DNA of 64,000 nucleotides from Archangium gephyra (GTDB lineage Bacteria; Myxococcota; Myxococcia; Myxococcales; Myxococcaceae): NCBI RefSeq assembly GCF_001027285.1, contig NZ_CP011509.1, positions 7,774,501 to 7,838,500 of the forward strand, read 5' to 3'. Shown piece by piece: positions 1 to 12,084 of this stretch (position 1 is its first letter; each line of letters starts with the position of its first letter). The notes under the pieces were generated by a model. It saw only the letters and a program-made list of their open reading frames with translations, ran no database searches and was not told where the DNA came from. The position numbers and the translations under genes were made by a program.

Positions 1-3000
1 AGCGTCACGCCGTCGGCGGTGGCGGTGAGCTGGAACGACGCGTCCCGGGCGGCGCGGATCCAACCCGACCAGACCAGGGTACCGGCGCTCGCGCCGAGCG
101 AGACGGCGAGCGAGCCCCTCGCGGCCAGCGACAGCGAGCGCGTGCCCATCCAGCAGTCACTGGACCCGGAGCCCCCCTGGGTGGTGAAGCCCTCGCCGGG
201 ATCGTCCGGCTCGAAGGTGTGGGCCCGCCAGTCGGAGAGCCGCGCCCCGTTGCAGCCGGCGATGGGCAGGGAGAGCTGACTGCTCCGCCGGAGGGAGCCC
301 GGCACGTTGCCCGCGTCCACCTGCTCGGTGATGAGGCCGTAGGTGTCCCAGCCCGACACCTGGCCCAGGGACGTCCAGCCGCTCAGGTCGGAAGGATCGC
401 TCCACGGGAAGGTGGGGTCGCAGGTGCCATTCCAGGCGTAGCTGCCGGACTGGGCCGGCACGGTCACGCCCCGGCGGTTGGGTCTCCCCACCGCGAGCGA
501 GGCCGAGGCGGTGGTGGTCACCGCGGGCTGGTCATCGGACCGCCAGGTGGTGCGCCTGCCCGCCTGCGCCGAGAGCATGTGGAGCGCCGCGTGGAGCGGG
601 CTCACCGTGGCGGCGCCGGTGGTGAGGCTCGTGGAGGTCTCCCGGGTGCCGGTGCTGCCAATCTGCGCCGAGGTGTTGCTCACCGCGCGCGAGGACCAGG
701 GCGCCTGGAAGCCGTCCTGCACGTAGCCCGTGCTCCGGGTGACCCGGACCCCGTCCGTGTCGCGGGAGAGGGAGGTGCGCACCACGAAACCGCCATAGAG
801 GTCGAGCACGTCCGCGCCCGGCGCCTGGGGGCTGGCGGCGCGCTGCCGGTAGACGTCCCACGTCATGGAGAGGGTGCTCAGTGGCGCACCGCTCGCGTCC
901 TGGAGCTCCACCGAGGAGAGCAGTCCGTCGAGCATCACGTCCGAGCCCGCCGTCTCGCCGCCAATCCCGTTGATGTACGTGCTGCGCACGCTCCCGAAGG
1001 GGGTGCTCGCTGGAGAGCCGCTGCCCGGGAACACCGAGGTGGCGTAGTACTTCGCGACGGTGCCGGAGCTGTCACAGGCGGCCGAGCTGGCATCCGGCAC
1101 GATGCGGGTGGTGCGCTGGCTCAGCCCGTCGTCCACGGAGAACGCGCTGACGGCGTAGTGGCGGATGTTGCCGCTGAGCTGCGCGGTGGGGGTGGAGGGA
1201 TCCGCGGTGAGGCTGTCACCCGCGTAGCGCCGCAGCGTGAGCGAGGTGGCGTGGGAGAAGTCCTTCGTGCCCGCGGGGAAGGTGCACAGCGTGGCCTGGC
1301 CCGCGGCCGACTGACCCGGGCCGCCATCGCTCAGCCGATCCTTCGTGAGCTCGATGGGCGAGCCGTGGAGGATGGCGCCATTGCCCAGCGGTGCCAGCCC
1401 GAGCGTCCACGCGTTCTCCGCGGAGGCGTTCAGCGTGTCCTCCACGTTGAAGGCGAGGAACATGGGACCCTGGTTCACCAGCGTCAGGGTGTCCACCGCG
1501 TAGCGGGTGGACTGGGAATTGTTGTCGAGGGACGCGTTGACGAGCGCCTGGAGATCCTCCGGCGTCCCGGCCAGCGCGTCCGCCCAGCTCGGCGAGTTGC
1601 CACGGAAGTAGAGGTAGCAGCCCACCGTGGCCCAGTCTCCACTGCCCGCGTTGGGCCAGGACTGCACCGGGCCCGCGGGGCCCGAGGCCTTGGGCAGCGG
1701 GGTCTTGGGGGTGAGGGAATCGAGCTGCGCCCAGTCGCTCCCGTCGTAGGCCAGGGCCTTCACCACGGGGAGCGCGCCGCTGCTGGAGAGCGTCACACCC
1801 AGGGACAGGGACGCGCTGTGGCTGTAGCGAGCCATGCCCCCGCTCTGAGGCGAGTAGAGCGACGAGTTGAGCGCCCACGTGCTCCCGTCGAAGCGGAGGA
1901 CCCAAGGCCCGAGTGCCACCACCGTGTCCTCGACCACCACGGGCACGCCCAGGGCGGGGCTCACCCCGCTGATCGGCAGGGTCCCGGAGAGGTAGGTGGG
2001 GTACGTGTAGACGCCGAGCTGATGCCGGGCGTCCCACTGGTAGAGGGAGAGCGCGATCCGGGGGCTGGTGGAGCCCTGGCTGGTCAGGTAGGCCACCGCC
2101 ACCATCGACTCGCCGGCAGTGAGGGCGATGGGCGTGGAGAGGTTGACGCTCGAGGGCCACCAGGCGGGCCGGGAGGTGGACGCGCTCGTGGTCCACGTGC
2201 CCGTGGCGTCCACCCAGGAGAGCGTGGCGGTGCCATCGGCCTCGAGCAGGAAGTAGTGGCTGGCGCCGCAGGTGAGCCAGAAGGCCTGGTTGGGCAGGTT
2301 CGCATGGGAGGTGTGGTTCCAGCGTCGCTCGCTGAAGCTCCACGTGTACCGGTCGAGCTTCGCCGCGCTGGAGCCGGACTGGCAGCCCATCAGCACGAAG
2401 TCCTGGCCCGCGAGGTGGACGATCTTGTCGGCGCCGGCCGCCACGGTGGTGAGCACCACGGGAGTGCCACCGTCCTCGCCGAGCGAGCCGTCGGGCTGGA
2501 CGGGCGCGAAGGACCAGGGCCGGGCCGGATCGCGCGAGAAGAGGTACAGCGAGCAGGAGTTGCTCGCGCGCTCCACCGACAGGGAGAAGAAGTCCCGTCC
2601 GCAGCACACCTGGAGCGTGTCGAGCAGGATGGCATCCGTGGTCAGGGTCTGGGGATCGCCGCTGGCGATCCATCGGCCCTGCCAGGTGTGGAGCTGCACC
2701 GACAGCCGGGTGGGTGAGGAGCTGTACCAGACCACCACCGCGTAGTCGGAGCCGTACCAGATGCGCGGCGTCCCGGTGGCCTGGCCGTTGGACGTGTCCG
2801 GGCTCGAGACGATGACATCGCGCTGGCAGACATCGAGCTCCTGCGCGGTATAGCTGTACCGGGCCACCGCGCCACCCGGAGTCGTCAGGCTGGCGAGCGC
2901 GCCGGGCGCGTAGCCGTCCGCGGACGCGTCGGTGAAGTACGTGAGGCGGGTCGCCGGCTGCTCGACGCCATCGGCCCCGCGCACCTGGAGGGAGGTCAAC

Positions 3001-4247
3001 AGGCGCTTGGCGCAATCTCCGGCGAGCCGGCCCGTGGCCCGCGTCAGGTTCACCACCGCGGGATCGGCGCCGCCGGGGTTGGGCTCATAGCCGAACGAGA
3101 CCCCGAACAGCTCCGTCCCGTCCGTCTCCACCACGGAGATGCCGGAGAGGTAGCGGGTCTCGTACGCGTCCTGCCACGCGTTGGGGCTGTCGTCGGGCGT
3201 GTCCTTGTGGGGATCCGCGTATTCGCGCGCCCGGTCATCATCGTTGCTCCACAGCTTGTCGCCGTAGCTGAAACAGGCACGGCGCCCGAACACGTCGGTG
3301 ATCGTGGTGAGGTAGACGGCCTTGGTATAGGCCAGCCCGGTGCTGCTCCCCACCCGCTGCTCCACCCCGTTGTAGGCGTAGCGAACCGCGTCGCCCCAGA
3401 GGTCCCTCACACTCTCCAGGTACCAGGCCCGGGCCGAGCGCTGCTGCCCATCCGTCGTGATGCTCGGGCCCTTCCAGAGAGGAGCCCCCTCCCCGCTCGA
3501 CCACACCACCGACCAGGCGATGCTGTTGGAGCGCCCCGTGGAGCTGCTGCCCGGGGCGAGCCCTCCGTAGCTCTTCACCACTCCGGTGTCGTCGGTGATG
3601 GCCCAGCGCTCATAGGGGGCGTAATAGATGATGCGCCAGAAGGCATAGTTCTGGAGCTGGAAGCTCTGACCTCCGTCCAGCACCGTCACCTCGGCCCCCA
3701 TGCGCAGGCGGAAGAGGCGCTGCTCGTCGTCGTCCGAGAGGAGCCAGCTCCCATCCGCCTGGAGGCTCGCCCGGGCCGTGGCGGACAGAACCGTGCCGAA
3801 ACGGGCGAACCCGCTCACGAGCCCCGCGGGCACCACCGCGCCGTCCACCAGCCCCGAGGCCTCGCTGGTGGCGAGGCTGAAGAGGCCAGGCGCCTGTGGC
3901 TCGGCGATCAGCTCCGCCCCACTCCCCTGCGTCACCACCTGGTACTGGCGCGACTCGGGGGTGAGCCCGGAGCGCAGCTCGATCCGCTCGAGCGGCAGGC
4001 TCCACCCCAAGCCCAGCACCCCGGTGGGCTGGGCGCGGTTCCAGCTCCAGGCCTGCAGGGTGACATTGCTCTGGTAGAGCAGCGTCACGCTCACGTCGAG
4101 CGCCTGATCATCCGAGCGGCCCGGCATGGTGAACAGGGGTTGGCTCAGGTTCACATCACCCCTGAACAGGTTGACATTGCTGCGCACGTCACCGACGGAG
4201 GTCGCGTCGAGCTGAAAACCACGGATGGAAGGCGCGGAACCGGACAT
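1..4247 (-). CDS. RHS/SpvB-like giant protein, 3' end outside window
   Basis: The frame is open from an ATG at 4247 to the left edge (about 1,415 residues) with no stop. The N-terminus resembles the SpvB/TcaC-type start of RHS and insecticidal-toxin B proteins: a short leader, then beta-strand-rich sequence with GLGWSLPLERIEL near residues 79-91. The rest is rich in Tyr, Trp, Ser, Thr and Gly with many short strand-like segments, as expected for an RHS/TcB-type beta shell. No signal peptide or transmembrane segment is visible, so export would need a dedicated route. It lies 54 nt downstream of the 309-residue gene on the same strand, with an AGGGA-type ribosome site before the ATG, so the two are probably co-transcribed. 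Any C-terminal toxin domain lies beyond the window. Family membership is by motif resemblance; function as a toxin shell is inference. Confidence 0.7.
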   Translation of the reverse strand, partial: MSGSAPSIRGFQLDATSVGDVRSNVNLFRGDVNLSQPLFTMPGRSDDQALDVSVTLLYQSNVTLQAWSWNRAQPTGVLGLGWSLPLERIELRSGLTPESRQYQVVTQGSGAELIAEPQAPGLFSLATSEASGLVDGAVVPAGLVSGFARFGTVLSATARASLQADGSWLLSDDDEQRLFRLRMGAEVTVLDGGQSFQLQNYAFWRIIYYAPYERWAITDDTGVVKSYGGLAPGSSSTGRSNSIAWSVVWSSGEGAPLWKGPSITTDGQQRSARAWYLESVRDLWGDAVRYAYNGVEQRVGSSTGLAYTKAVYLTTITDVFGRRACFSYGDKLWSNDDDRAREYADPHKDTPDDSPNAWQDAYETRYLSGISVVETDGTELFGVSFGYEPNPGGADPAVVNLTRATGRLAGDCAKRLLTSLQVRGADGVEQPATRLTYFTDASADGYAPGALASLTTPGGAVARYSYTAQELDVCQRDVIVSSPDTSNGQATGTPRIWYGSDYAVVVWYSSSPTRLSVQLHTWQGRWIASGDPQTLTTDAILLDTLQVCCGRDFFSLSVERASNSCSLYLFSRDPARPWSFAPVQPDGSLGEDGGTPVVLTTVAAGADKIVHLAGQDFVLMGCQSGSSAAKLDRYTWSFSERRWNHTSHANLPNQAFWLTCGASHYFLLEADGTATLSWVDATGTWTTSASTSRPAWWPSSVNLSTPIALTAGESMVAVAYLTSQGSTSPRIALSLYQWDARHQLGVYTYPTYLSGTLPISGVSPALGVPVVVEDTVVALGPWVLRFDGSTWALNSSLYSPQSGGMARYSHSASLSLGVTLSSSGALPVVKALAYDGSDWAQLDSLTPKTPLPKASGPAGPVQSWPNAGSGDWATVGCYLYFRGNSPSWADALAGTPEDLQALVNASLDNNSQSTRYAVDTLTLVNQGPMFLAFNVEDTLNASAENAWTLGLAPLGNGAILHGSPIELTKDRLSDGGPGQSAAGQATLCTFPAGTKDFSHATSLTLRRYAGDSLTADPSTPTAQLSGNIRHYAVSAFSVDDGLSQRTTRIVPDASSAACDSSGTVAKYYATSVFPGSGSPASTPFGSVRSTYINGIGGETAGSDVMLDGLLSSVELQDASGAPLSTLSMTWDVYRQRAASPQAPGADVLDLYGGFVVRTSLSRDTDGVRVTRSTGYVQDGFQAPWSSRAVSNTSAQIGSTGTRETSTSLTTGAATVSPLHAALHMLSAQAGRRTTWRSDDQPAVTTTASASLAVGRPNRRGVTVPAQSGSYAWNGTCDPTFPWSDPSDLSGWTSLGQVSGWDTYGLITEQVDAGNVPGSLRRSSQLSLPIAGCNGARLSDWRAHTFEPDDPGEGFTTQGGSGSSDCWMGTRSLSLAARGSLAVSLGASAGTLVWSGWIRAARDASFQLTATADGVT

Positions 4248-4301
4248 GGCTATCCCTGGAGGAAGGAGAGGAGGAGACGTCGGGGAGTGGGGGGATGGGG
4301 C

Positions 4302-5231
4302 TCAGGACTGCGTCTTCACCGCGCCGATGACCACGTAGTCGGCGTAGGAGAGGTTGTTGTCCTGGCGGTTGTTCTCGTCGTCCTGCATGAAGGGCGCCGG
4401 ATCCATGAACACGAACGTCTTCTTGTCCGGCTGGAGCCCCGCGTTGGAGCCGGTCGGCGAGAAGAAGTTGTTGTAGGACACACTCATCTTCTGCACCTTG
4501 TGGTCGTCGTTTCCGGAGTACTGCACGTTGAACCCGACCAGCAGCGCCTGGGCCATGGTGACCTCGTTGCTGAACGTCACGCTGGTCGCACCGCCCGCCT
4601 TGGCGCGGAAGGCCTTGATCTCGAAGACGGGCGAGGAGCTGGCATCCGCGAGCAGCGCACCGTAGAGCGACAGGCTCGTGGCCTTGGTCTTGGTGCTCTC
4701 CGCGAGCACGCAGGTGCCGCCGAGCGTGGCGACGTTGCCACTGTTGAGATAGGCGGTGACCGTCGCGCCGATCTGGTTCACGCTCTGATCCGAGCCCGAG
4801 TAGCTCATCGAGAAGCCGGACAGCAGTCCGGTGAGCGTGGGGGACTCGACGGTGAGGGGGATCTGCTCGCTCGTCCCGCCGCTGGAGAAGCCGGGGGGGT
4901 TGGCCATCGTCACCTGCGAGTACGAGCCCGGCAACGCCGCGATGAGGATCACCTGGGTGTAGACATTGCCCGTGTGGTGGTTGTCGTCCTCGAACGTGCC
5001 CGTCACGGTGCCCGTGATGGTGGACCTGCCATTGGCCGTGGACAGGGAGATGCCCGTCAGGGACACGCCCATGGAGAGGACGTTGTTGTCATCGTCTCCG
5101 AAATCGAAGACGAACCCCGCGAGGCCCAGACAGAAGCTGTTGCTTTGGATGACGCCGTCCACGGTGAAGCTGAACTGACCACCGAGGGGGATGTCATAGG
5201 CGAGTTGAACGACACCATACGAGTCGGGCAA
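4302..5231 (-). CDS. Unknown 309-residue protein with three internal repeats
   Basis: I do not recognise the family. A TTG at 5231 is chosen as start because AGGAG lies 6 nt upstream; an in-frame TTG at 5273 would add 14 residues but has no such site. The protein is Ser/Thr/Gly/Asn-rich, has no signal peptide or membrane span, and looks all-beta. Three segments share a pattern: GFVFDFGDDDNNVLSMGVSL, GFSMSYSGSDQSVNQIGATV and GFNVQYSGNDDHKVQKMSVS, each ending a unit of roughly 100 residues. This suggests a triplicated domain with acidic loops that could bind metal or a partner. It is the first gene of a probable two-gene operon with the RHS/SpvB-like protein, so it may be a carrier, adaptor or co-secreted partner; that role is inference. 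Confidence 0.7.
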   Translation of the reverse strand: MPDSYGVVQLAYDIPLGGQFSFTVDGVIQSNSFCLGLAGFVFDFGDDDNNVLSMGVSLTGISLSTANGRSTITGTVTGTFEDDNHHTGNVYTQVILIAALPGSYSQVTMANPPGFSSGGTSEQIPLTVESPTLTGLLSGFSMSYSGSDQSVNQIGATVTAYLNSGNVATLGGTCVLAESTKTKATSLSLYGALLADASSSPVFEIKAFRAKAGGATSVTFSNEVTMAQALLVGFNVQYSGNDDHKVQKMSVSYNNFFSPTGSNAGLQPDKKTFVFMDPAPFMQDDENNRQDNNLSYADYVVIGAVKTQS

Positions 5232-5380
5232 GGGAGTCTCCTGGGTTGGAAGCAGCGGGCGCCCCAGGAGCAAGGCGTATGCCGCGCGGAAGACACGCCG
5301 GAGGACGAGGCCGTCCCTCGGGGCGCTCGCGAGAGCTCCGCCCGGGGAGCCGCGGGAGCAAACCGTCCGGCGAGTCCGAC

Positions 5381-5394
5381 TAACCGAACGGTTA
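5381..5394. promoter_or_regulatory. Perfect palindrome, TetR-type operator candidate
   Basis: TAACCGAACGGTTA is a perfect 6+2+6 inverted repeat in the 209-nt divergent gap between the RHS operon (minus) and the FHA sigma-54 activator (plus). A possible -10 box TATAGT at 5409-5414 puts the -35 position of the activator promoter on top of the palindrome, which would suit a repressor. The shape resembles TetR-family operators, but no TetR gene is in the window. Binding is inference. Confidence 0.4.
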
Positions 5395-5440
5395 CACCCC
5401 GGGTGGGCTATAGTGCTTCGCCGTCGTCAAGGAGTGACGG

Positions 5441-7358
<1,918 letters not shown>

Positions 7359-7366
<8 letters not shown>

Positions 7367-10300
7367 AACTCCCGACAGCTTCCGCCTGGGCGGATACCGC
7401 ATCGAGTCCCTGCTCGGCCGTGGCGGGATGGGCGAGGTCTATCTCGCCTACGACGAGCGCCTGCATCGTCACGTCGCCCTCAAGCGCATCCGCGCGGATG
7501 GCCCCATCGACGCCCAGGTCCGCGCCCGCTTCCGCCGGGAGGCGCAGGCCGCCGCGCGCCTCAACCACCCCGCCATCGTCCAGATCTACGACATCCTCGA
7601 CACCGAGCACGGCGACTGCATCGTCATGGAGTACGTCGCCGGGGAGCCGGTGGCGGCGCTCGTGAGGAGGGAGCCGCTCGCGCTCGCCCGGGCCCTGCGG
7701 CTCGCCAGCGCGGTCGCCGACGGGCTGGGCGAGGCCCACGCCAAGGGCCTGGTGCACCGGGATCTCAAGGCGGAGAACGTCCTCGTCACGTCCGCGGGAC
7801 AGGCGAAGATTCTCGACTTCGGGCTGGCGCTGCCGCTGTGGGGAAGCTCCCCGTCGCCCGCGCTGACACAAGAGGGAGTGCTGCTCGGCACGGTGCACGC
7901 CATGTCACCGGAGCAGGCCAGTGGACGCGCGGTGGACCACCGCTCGGACCTCTTCGCGCTCGGCGTGCTCCTCTATGAGCTCGTCACGGGCCGCTCCCCC
8001 TTCCGGGGGGCCAACCTGCTCGACACGCTGCGGCGGGTGACGAGCGAGGCGCCCGTGCCACTCACGCAGGTGAGGCCCGAGGCGCCCGGGGAGCTGGTGA
8101 CGCTCGTCGAGCGGTTGCTCGAGAAGAAGCCCGAGCGCCGGCCCCAGAGCGTGCGCCTGGTGGCGGCGGAGCTCGCGGCACTCGCCGGCCGGGTGCCCGT
8201 GGAGGCACCGCCTCCCGCCCTGGAGGGAGCGACACCGCGGCCCGCGCCAGCGTCGGGGAAGTCCTCCGGTGACGAGCCCACCCTGTCGCGCGTCCGGGAG
8301 GCCGGGGTGGCTCCCGTCCCCCCCGGCTCCGCCCCGGAGGCACGCTCCTCCGTCGGCGCATCGGAGACGGACTGGCGGCCCACGGAGGGCCAGGCCCTGC
8401 CCCGCCGTCCCCACTGGCGGCTCGTGGAGCGGTTGGGAGAAGGGGGCTTCGGCGAGGTGTGGCTGGCGGCGCACGCGGTCACGGGTGAGCGCCGGGTCTT
8501 CAAGTTCTGTTTCCAGGCCGAGCGGCTGCGCGCGCTGCAGCGCGAGGTGACGCTCTTCCGCCTTCTCAAGGAGGCGCTGGGAGAGCGCGAGGACATCGCC
8601 CGCCTGCTCGACTGGAGCTTCGACGCGCCCCCCTACTTCCTCGAGTCCGAGTACACTGCGGGCGGCTCCCTGCTCGACTGGGCGGCACGCCAGGGTGGAC
8701 TGGGGGCGGTGCCGCTCGCGAGCCGGTTGGAGCTCGTCGCGCAGGTGGCCACCGCGCTCGCCGCGGCCCACTCGGTGGGCATCCTCCACAAGGACATCAA
8801 ACCGGCCAACGTGCTCGTCCACACCCAGCCCGGGGGCGCTCCCTCCATCCGCCTCACGGACTTCGGCATTGGCCTGCTCACGGACCCGGGCGTGCTGGAA
8901 GCCCGGGGCATCACCGCGCACGGCTTCACCACCGCCGATGGGCCGGGAGCGGACCCTGGCGCCGGGACGCCTCGCTACCTCGCCCCCGAGGTGATGACTG
9001 GCCAGCACCCCACCCTCCAGGCCGACATCTACTCCCTGGGCGTGCTGCTCTATCAGATGGTGGTGGGGGACTTCTCGCGCCTGCTCGCGCCCGGCTGGCA
9101 GCGGGACGTGGAGGACGCGCTGCTGGCCGAGGACATTGCCTGCTTCGTGGATGGGGATCCGCGGCGGCGCACGAGTGATGCGCGCGAGGTGGCCGAGCGG
9201 TTGCGCAACCTCGAGCACCGCCGCGCGCAACGCGAGGCCCAGGAGCGCACCCGGCTCGCGCTCGAGCGGACCCGGAGACGCCGCGCGCTGGCCGCGTGGG
9301 GAGCCGCCGCGCTGTCCCTCATGCTCGCGGTGGTGTCCGTCTTCGCCCTGCGCGCGGTTCGTGCCGGGGAGCAGGCACGGGCCGCCCGCGCGGAGGCGGA
9401 GGTGCGGCGGCAACAGGCGGATCGGCTCATCTCCTTCATGTTGGGAGACCTGTACGGCAAGCTCGAGCCCCTCGGCAAACTCGGCATCCTGCAGGACGTG
9501 GGAGACAAGGCGCTGGAGTACCTCGCCACGCTGCCGCAGGGAGAGCAGTCCCCCGAGGAGTTGATGCAGCGCTCCAAGGTGCTGGGACAGATCGGCCAGG
9601 TGCGCTTCGGCCAGGGGCGGTTCGCGGAGGCCTCGCGGGCCTTTGTCGAGTCGCTCCAGGTGGCCCGGGAGCTCGTGGCCCGGGAGCCGGACAAGGGCGA
9701 GTGGCTGTTCGCGCTCGGCCAGAGCGAGTACTGGGTGGGCTTCGCGCTGACGCAGCAGAAGGATCCGAAGAGCGCCCTGGGGCACTTCGAGGCCTATCTG
9801 GACGTCTCGCGGCGGCTGGTGGCGATGGATGCGCGCAACACCGACTGGCAGTTGGAGCTGGCCTACGCGCACAGCAACATCGCCTCCATCCAGCAACTGC
9901 TGGGAGACGGCCAGGCGGCGAGCAGCGCCCTGGGAGCGAGCGCCACCATCATGGAGACGTTGCGCGCGCAGCGTCCGGACGACGTGCTGCTCCAGCGCGA
10001 GCTGGCCCAGGTGTACGCGAAGCTCGGTGCCGCGGCGAGGAGCCGGGGGGAGCTGCCCGAGGCGTTGAAGTGGTCCCGGCAGAACCTCACGCTGCTGGAG
10101 TCGCTGTCCACGAAGGCACCGGAGGACGCGGGCCTGCGGCGCCTGCTGGGGATTGCCCGCAGCCACGTGGGGACATCCTGCTCTACCAGGGGGACACGCG
10201 GAGCGCGCTGGCGCAGTACGAGGCGGAGCTCGACATGGCCCGGCGCCTCTCCGAGCATGACGCGGCCAACGTCACGTGGCGGGGCGAGCTGCTGTCGCGC

Positions 10301-10873
10301 TACGAGAAGGTGGGGCGCTGCCACCGGATCCTCGGGAACCTGGCCACCGCGCGCGCCATGTTCGACACGGAGCTGCGCATCGCCACGGAGCTGCTGACGA
10401 AGTCGCCCGAGCACCGGGGGTGGCGTTTCGCGCTGGCACGGAGCCTCGTCTCGCTGGCCACCGTGGATGGGGCGCAGCGGGGCCAGGAGGCGCGGGCTCG
10501 CGGCCACCTGAGCAAGGCCCTGGCGATGTTGGAGAAGCTGGGGGCGGAGGCGCCGGCGGAGCGCGACTTCCCGCTGTGGCGGGCCTCCGGCCTGTGGCAG
10601 CTCGGTCAGCTCGAGGCGCGCTCCGGGGCCGCCTCCCGTGCGCGCACGGCCTGGGAAGAGGCACTCGCCGTGCTCGGACCCGAGGAGAAATCCCCGGAGC
10701 CCCATGCGCGCGACATCCGGGCCCGGCTGCTGTTGGGGCTGGGCCGCGCGGACGAGGCCCGCCCGCTGCTCGAGGCGCTGGACAGGATGGGCTACGGAGA
10801 CGAGGAGTCGCTGCGGGTCCGCCGCGCGCTCATCGCCGGAGAAGGCGTCGTCCCGGCGCGAGCGGGCCCGTAG
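7359..10873 (+). CDS. Double Ser/Thr kinase with TPRs, frameshifted
   Basis: GTG at 7359 overlaps the activator stop by 8 nt. The protein has two complete kinase domains. The first is near residues 12-270 ([25 protein letters not shown]). The second is near 352-620 (GEGGFGEV, a Lys in [19 protein letters not shown]). A Pro-rich linker joins them. A basic stretch and one membrane span near 646-665 follow, then TPR-like helices. The frame breaks in a GGGG run at 10169-10172: upstream reads ...GIARSHVG, and in-register sequence [15 protein letters not shown] resumes one frame back, continuing to TAG at 10873. One extra G restores a 1,171-residue protein. Without it, the first frame ends at 10397 after about 75 aberrant residues. 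Both kinase domains and the membrane span remain intact either way. A sequencing error or a real mutation are both possible. Confidence 0.85.
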
Positions 10874-10888
10874 CGGCCGCGAAGCGGC

Positions 10889-11470
10889 TCACCAGAGCTC
10901 AGGAGTAAAGAGGCAGTGGGCGAGCACCGCCTCGCCCAACGGGTAGTGGCCGACGCGTGGCTTGAGATCTGGCACGGGAGTGAGGAGGGCCTCGGGGGAC
11001 AGGCGGGTGAAGCCCAGGGTGGACTCGATGAGCGAGGCGAGCTTCGCCTCGTGTTGCTGGTACTCGAGGGGAAAGGGGGCGAAGCGCCACCAGGAGTTTC
11101 CCCCGGTGCTCCCGTCCTCGTGGTGGGACGCGTAGAGGGCATACACTGGCGCGAGCTGACTCCGCAGGACCACGACGCTGTCGTACCGGGGGGCGCCTTC
11201 CACGAATCCCGGTAGGGAAACCCGGACGATGTTGCAGGGCTCGTGCATGGGCACGGTCGCGTCCCAGATATGACAGTCAGGGAAGGTCTCGACGACCTTT
11301 GCGGTGAAGCGCTTCCAGGTAGGCGACGGCTGCTGGTTGGCGAGCAGCAGCCGGGTGAGCCGCTGGCTTTCTTCTGACTCCCTGTACCCGGGAGAGTAGG
11401 TCTCGAGATCCGAAGGGATGTAGCAGTGGACGAGACGAACGAGCGCGTCGGTGAAGGGGTCCAGCTTCAT
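10889..11470 (-). CDS. Unknown soluble 193-residue protein
   Basis: No family recognised. ATG at 11470 has GAGG about 10 nt upstream. The protein is soluble, without signal peptide, and has a mix of charged and aromatic residues. Base composition is less GC-extreme than the neighbours. It lies 77 nt downstream of a short lipoprotein gene on the same strand. In myxobacteria a lipoprotein gene followed by a soluble partner occurs in TraA-exchanged toxin/immunity loci (SitA/SitI), and many immunity proteins have this size and composition. That parallel is only positional: I see no toxin domain here. Confidence 0.6.
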   Translation of the reverse strand: MKLDPFTDALVRLVHCYIPSDLETYSPGYRESEESQRLTRLLLANQQPSPTWKRFTAKVVETFPDCHIWDATVPMHEPCNIVRVSLPGFVEGAPRYDSVVVLRSQLAPVYALYASHHEDGSTGGNSWWRFAPFPLEYQQHEAKLASLIESTLGFTRLSPEALLTPVPDLKPRVGHYPLGEAVLAHCLFTPELW

Positions 11471-11547
11471 GTGTCAGATGCCTCGTGGCTCCTAACGGGG
11501 CGAGTCTTCCTTCCTACCGCCTCAGGGAACGCAGGGGACTGTCGAGC

Positions 11548-12021
11548 TCAGGGGTATGTCTTCCGGGAGACGAGCACCCGTTGGAATCCAGAGACCCGGG
11601 CGCCTGGAATGGGCTTGGACACCTCTCTGCTCTGCATGAGGCGCTGCATGTGTTGCCTGAACTGCTCACAGGCCACGGCGGTCATCAGGCGCTGGCGCAG
11701 GACGATGCGGGCGGCCCTGTCCGCCGCCTCGGCGGCCGCCACCTGGGCGTCTTCGTCCGTCACCCACCCGTTCAAGTTCCTTTCCGGCACACCCACCTCG
11801 ATGTCGCAGGTAGCGGATTGAGGGAAGGAGGAGGAAATCCTGCTCAGCAGGACGAGCACCTGGGCGGCCTTCCAACCGCCTCCATCTGGAGGGATGTAGG
11901 GGACGACGTTCTCGAACTGGAACGTGGAGGGCGGAATGTGGCCGCCGACGCACGCGAGCCAGGCCGATGAGAGCAGTGTCAGGAACACCACGAGCCCGCG
12001 TGCGAGGAATGAGCGCCGCAT
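11548..12021 (-). CDS. Small putative lipoprotein, unknown function
   Basis: A 157-residue protein starting at ATG 12021 with AGGGAGG about 10 nt upstream. The N-terminus has basic residues, a hydrophobic core (GLVVFLTLLSSAWLAC) and a Cys that could be lipidated, though Trp at -3 is not a typical lipobox residue. The mature part starts with a Pro-rich stretch and continues as an Ala-rich amphipathic helix near residues 92-125. Two further Cys residues are present. No known domain was recognised. Same-strand neighbour of the 193-residue gene, so probably one transcript. It may be an envelope protein or a shortened relative of an exchanged lipoprotein toxin; neither is proven. Confidence 0.6.
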   Translation of the reverse strand: MRRSFLARGLVVFLTLLSSAWLACVGGHIPPSTFQFENVVPYIPPDGGGWKAAQVLVLLSRISSSFPQSATCDIEVGVPERNLNGWVTDEDAQVAAAEAADRAARIVLRQRLMTAVACEQFRQHMQRLMQSREVSKPIPGARVSGFQRVLVSRKTYP

Positions 12022-12084
12022 GTGAATGAGACCTCCCTTTCCCTCTCAGGTTACGAGGAGGTCCGACAGCGTGCGCCCCGTCCA

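Noticed and set aside
10165-10180. Programmed -1 frameshifting in the kinase gene
   Set aside because: No X-XXY-YYZ slippery heptamer is present and no clear downstream stem or pseudoknot was found; a missing G in a homopolymer is simpler.
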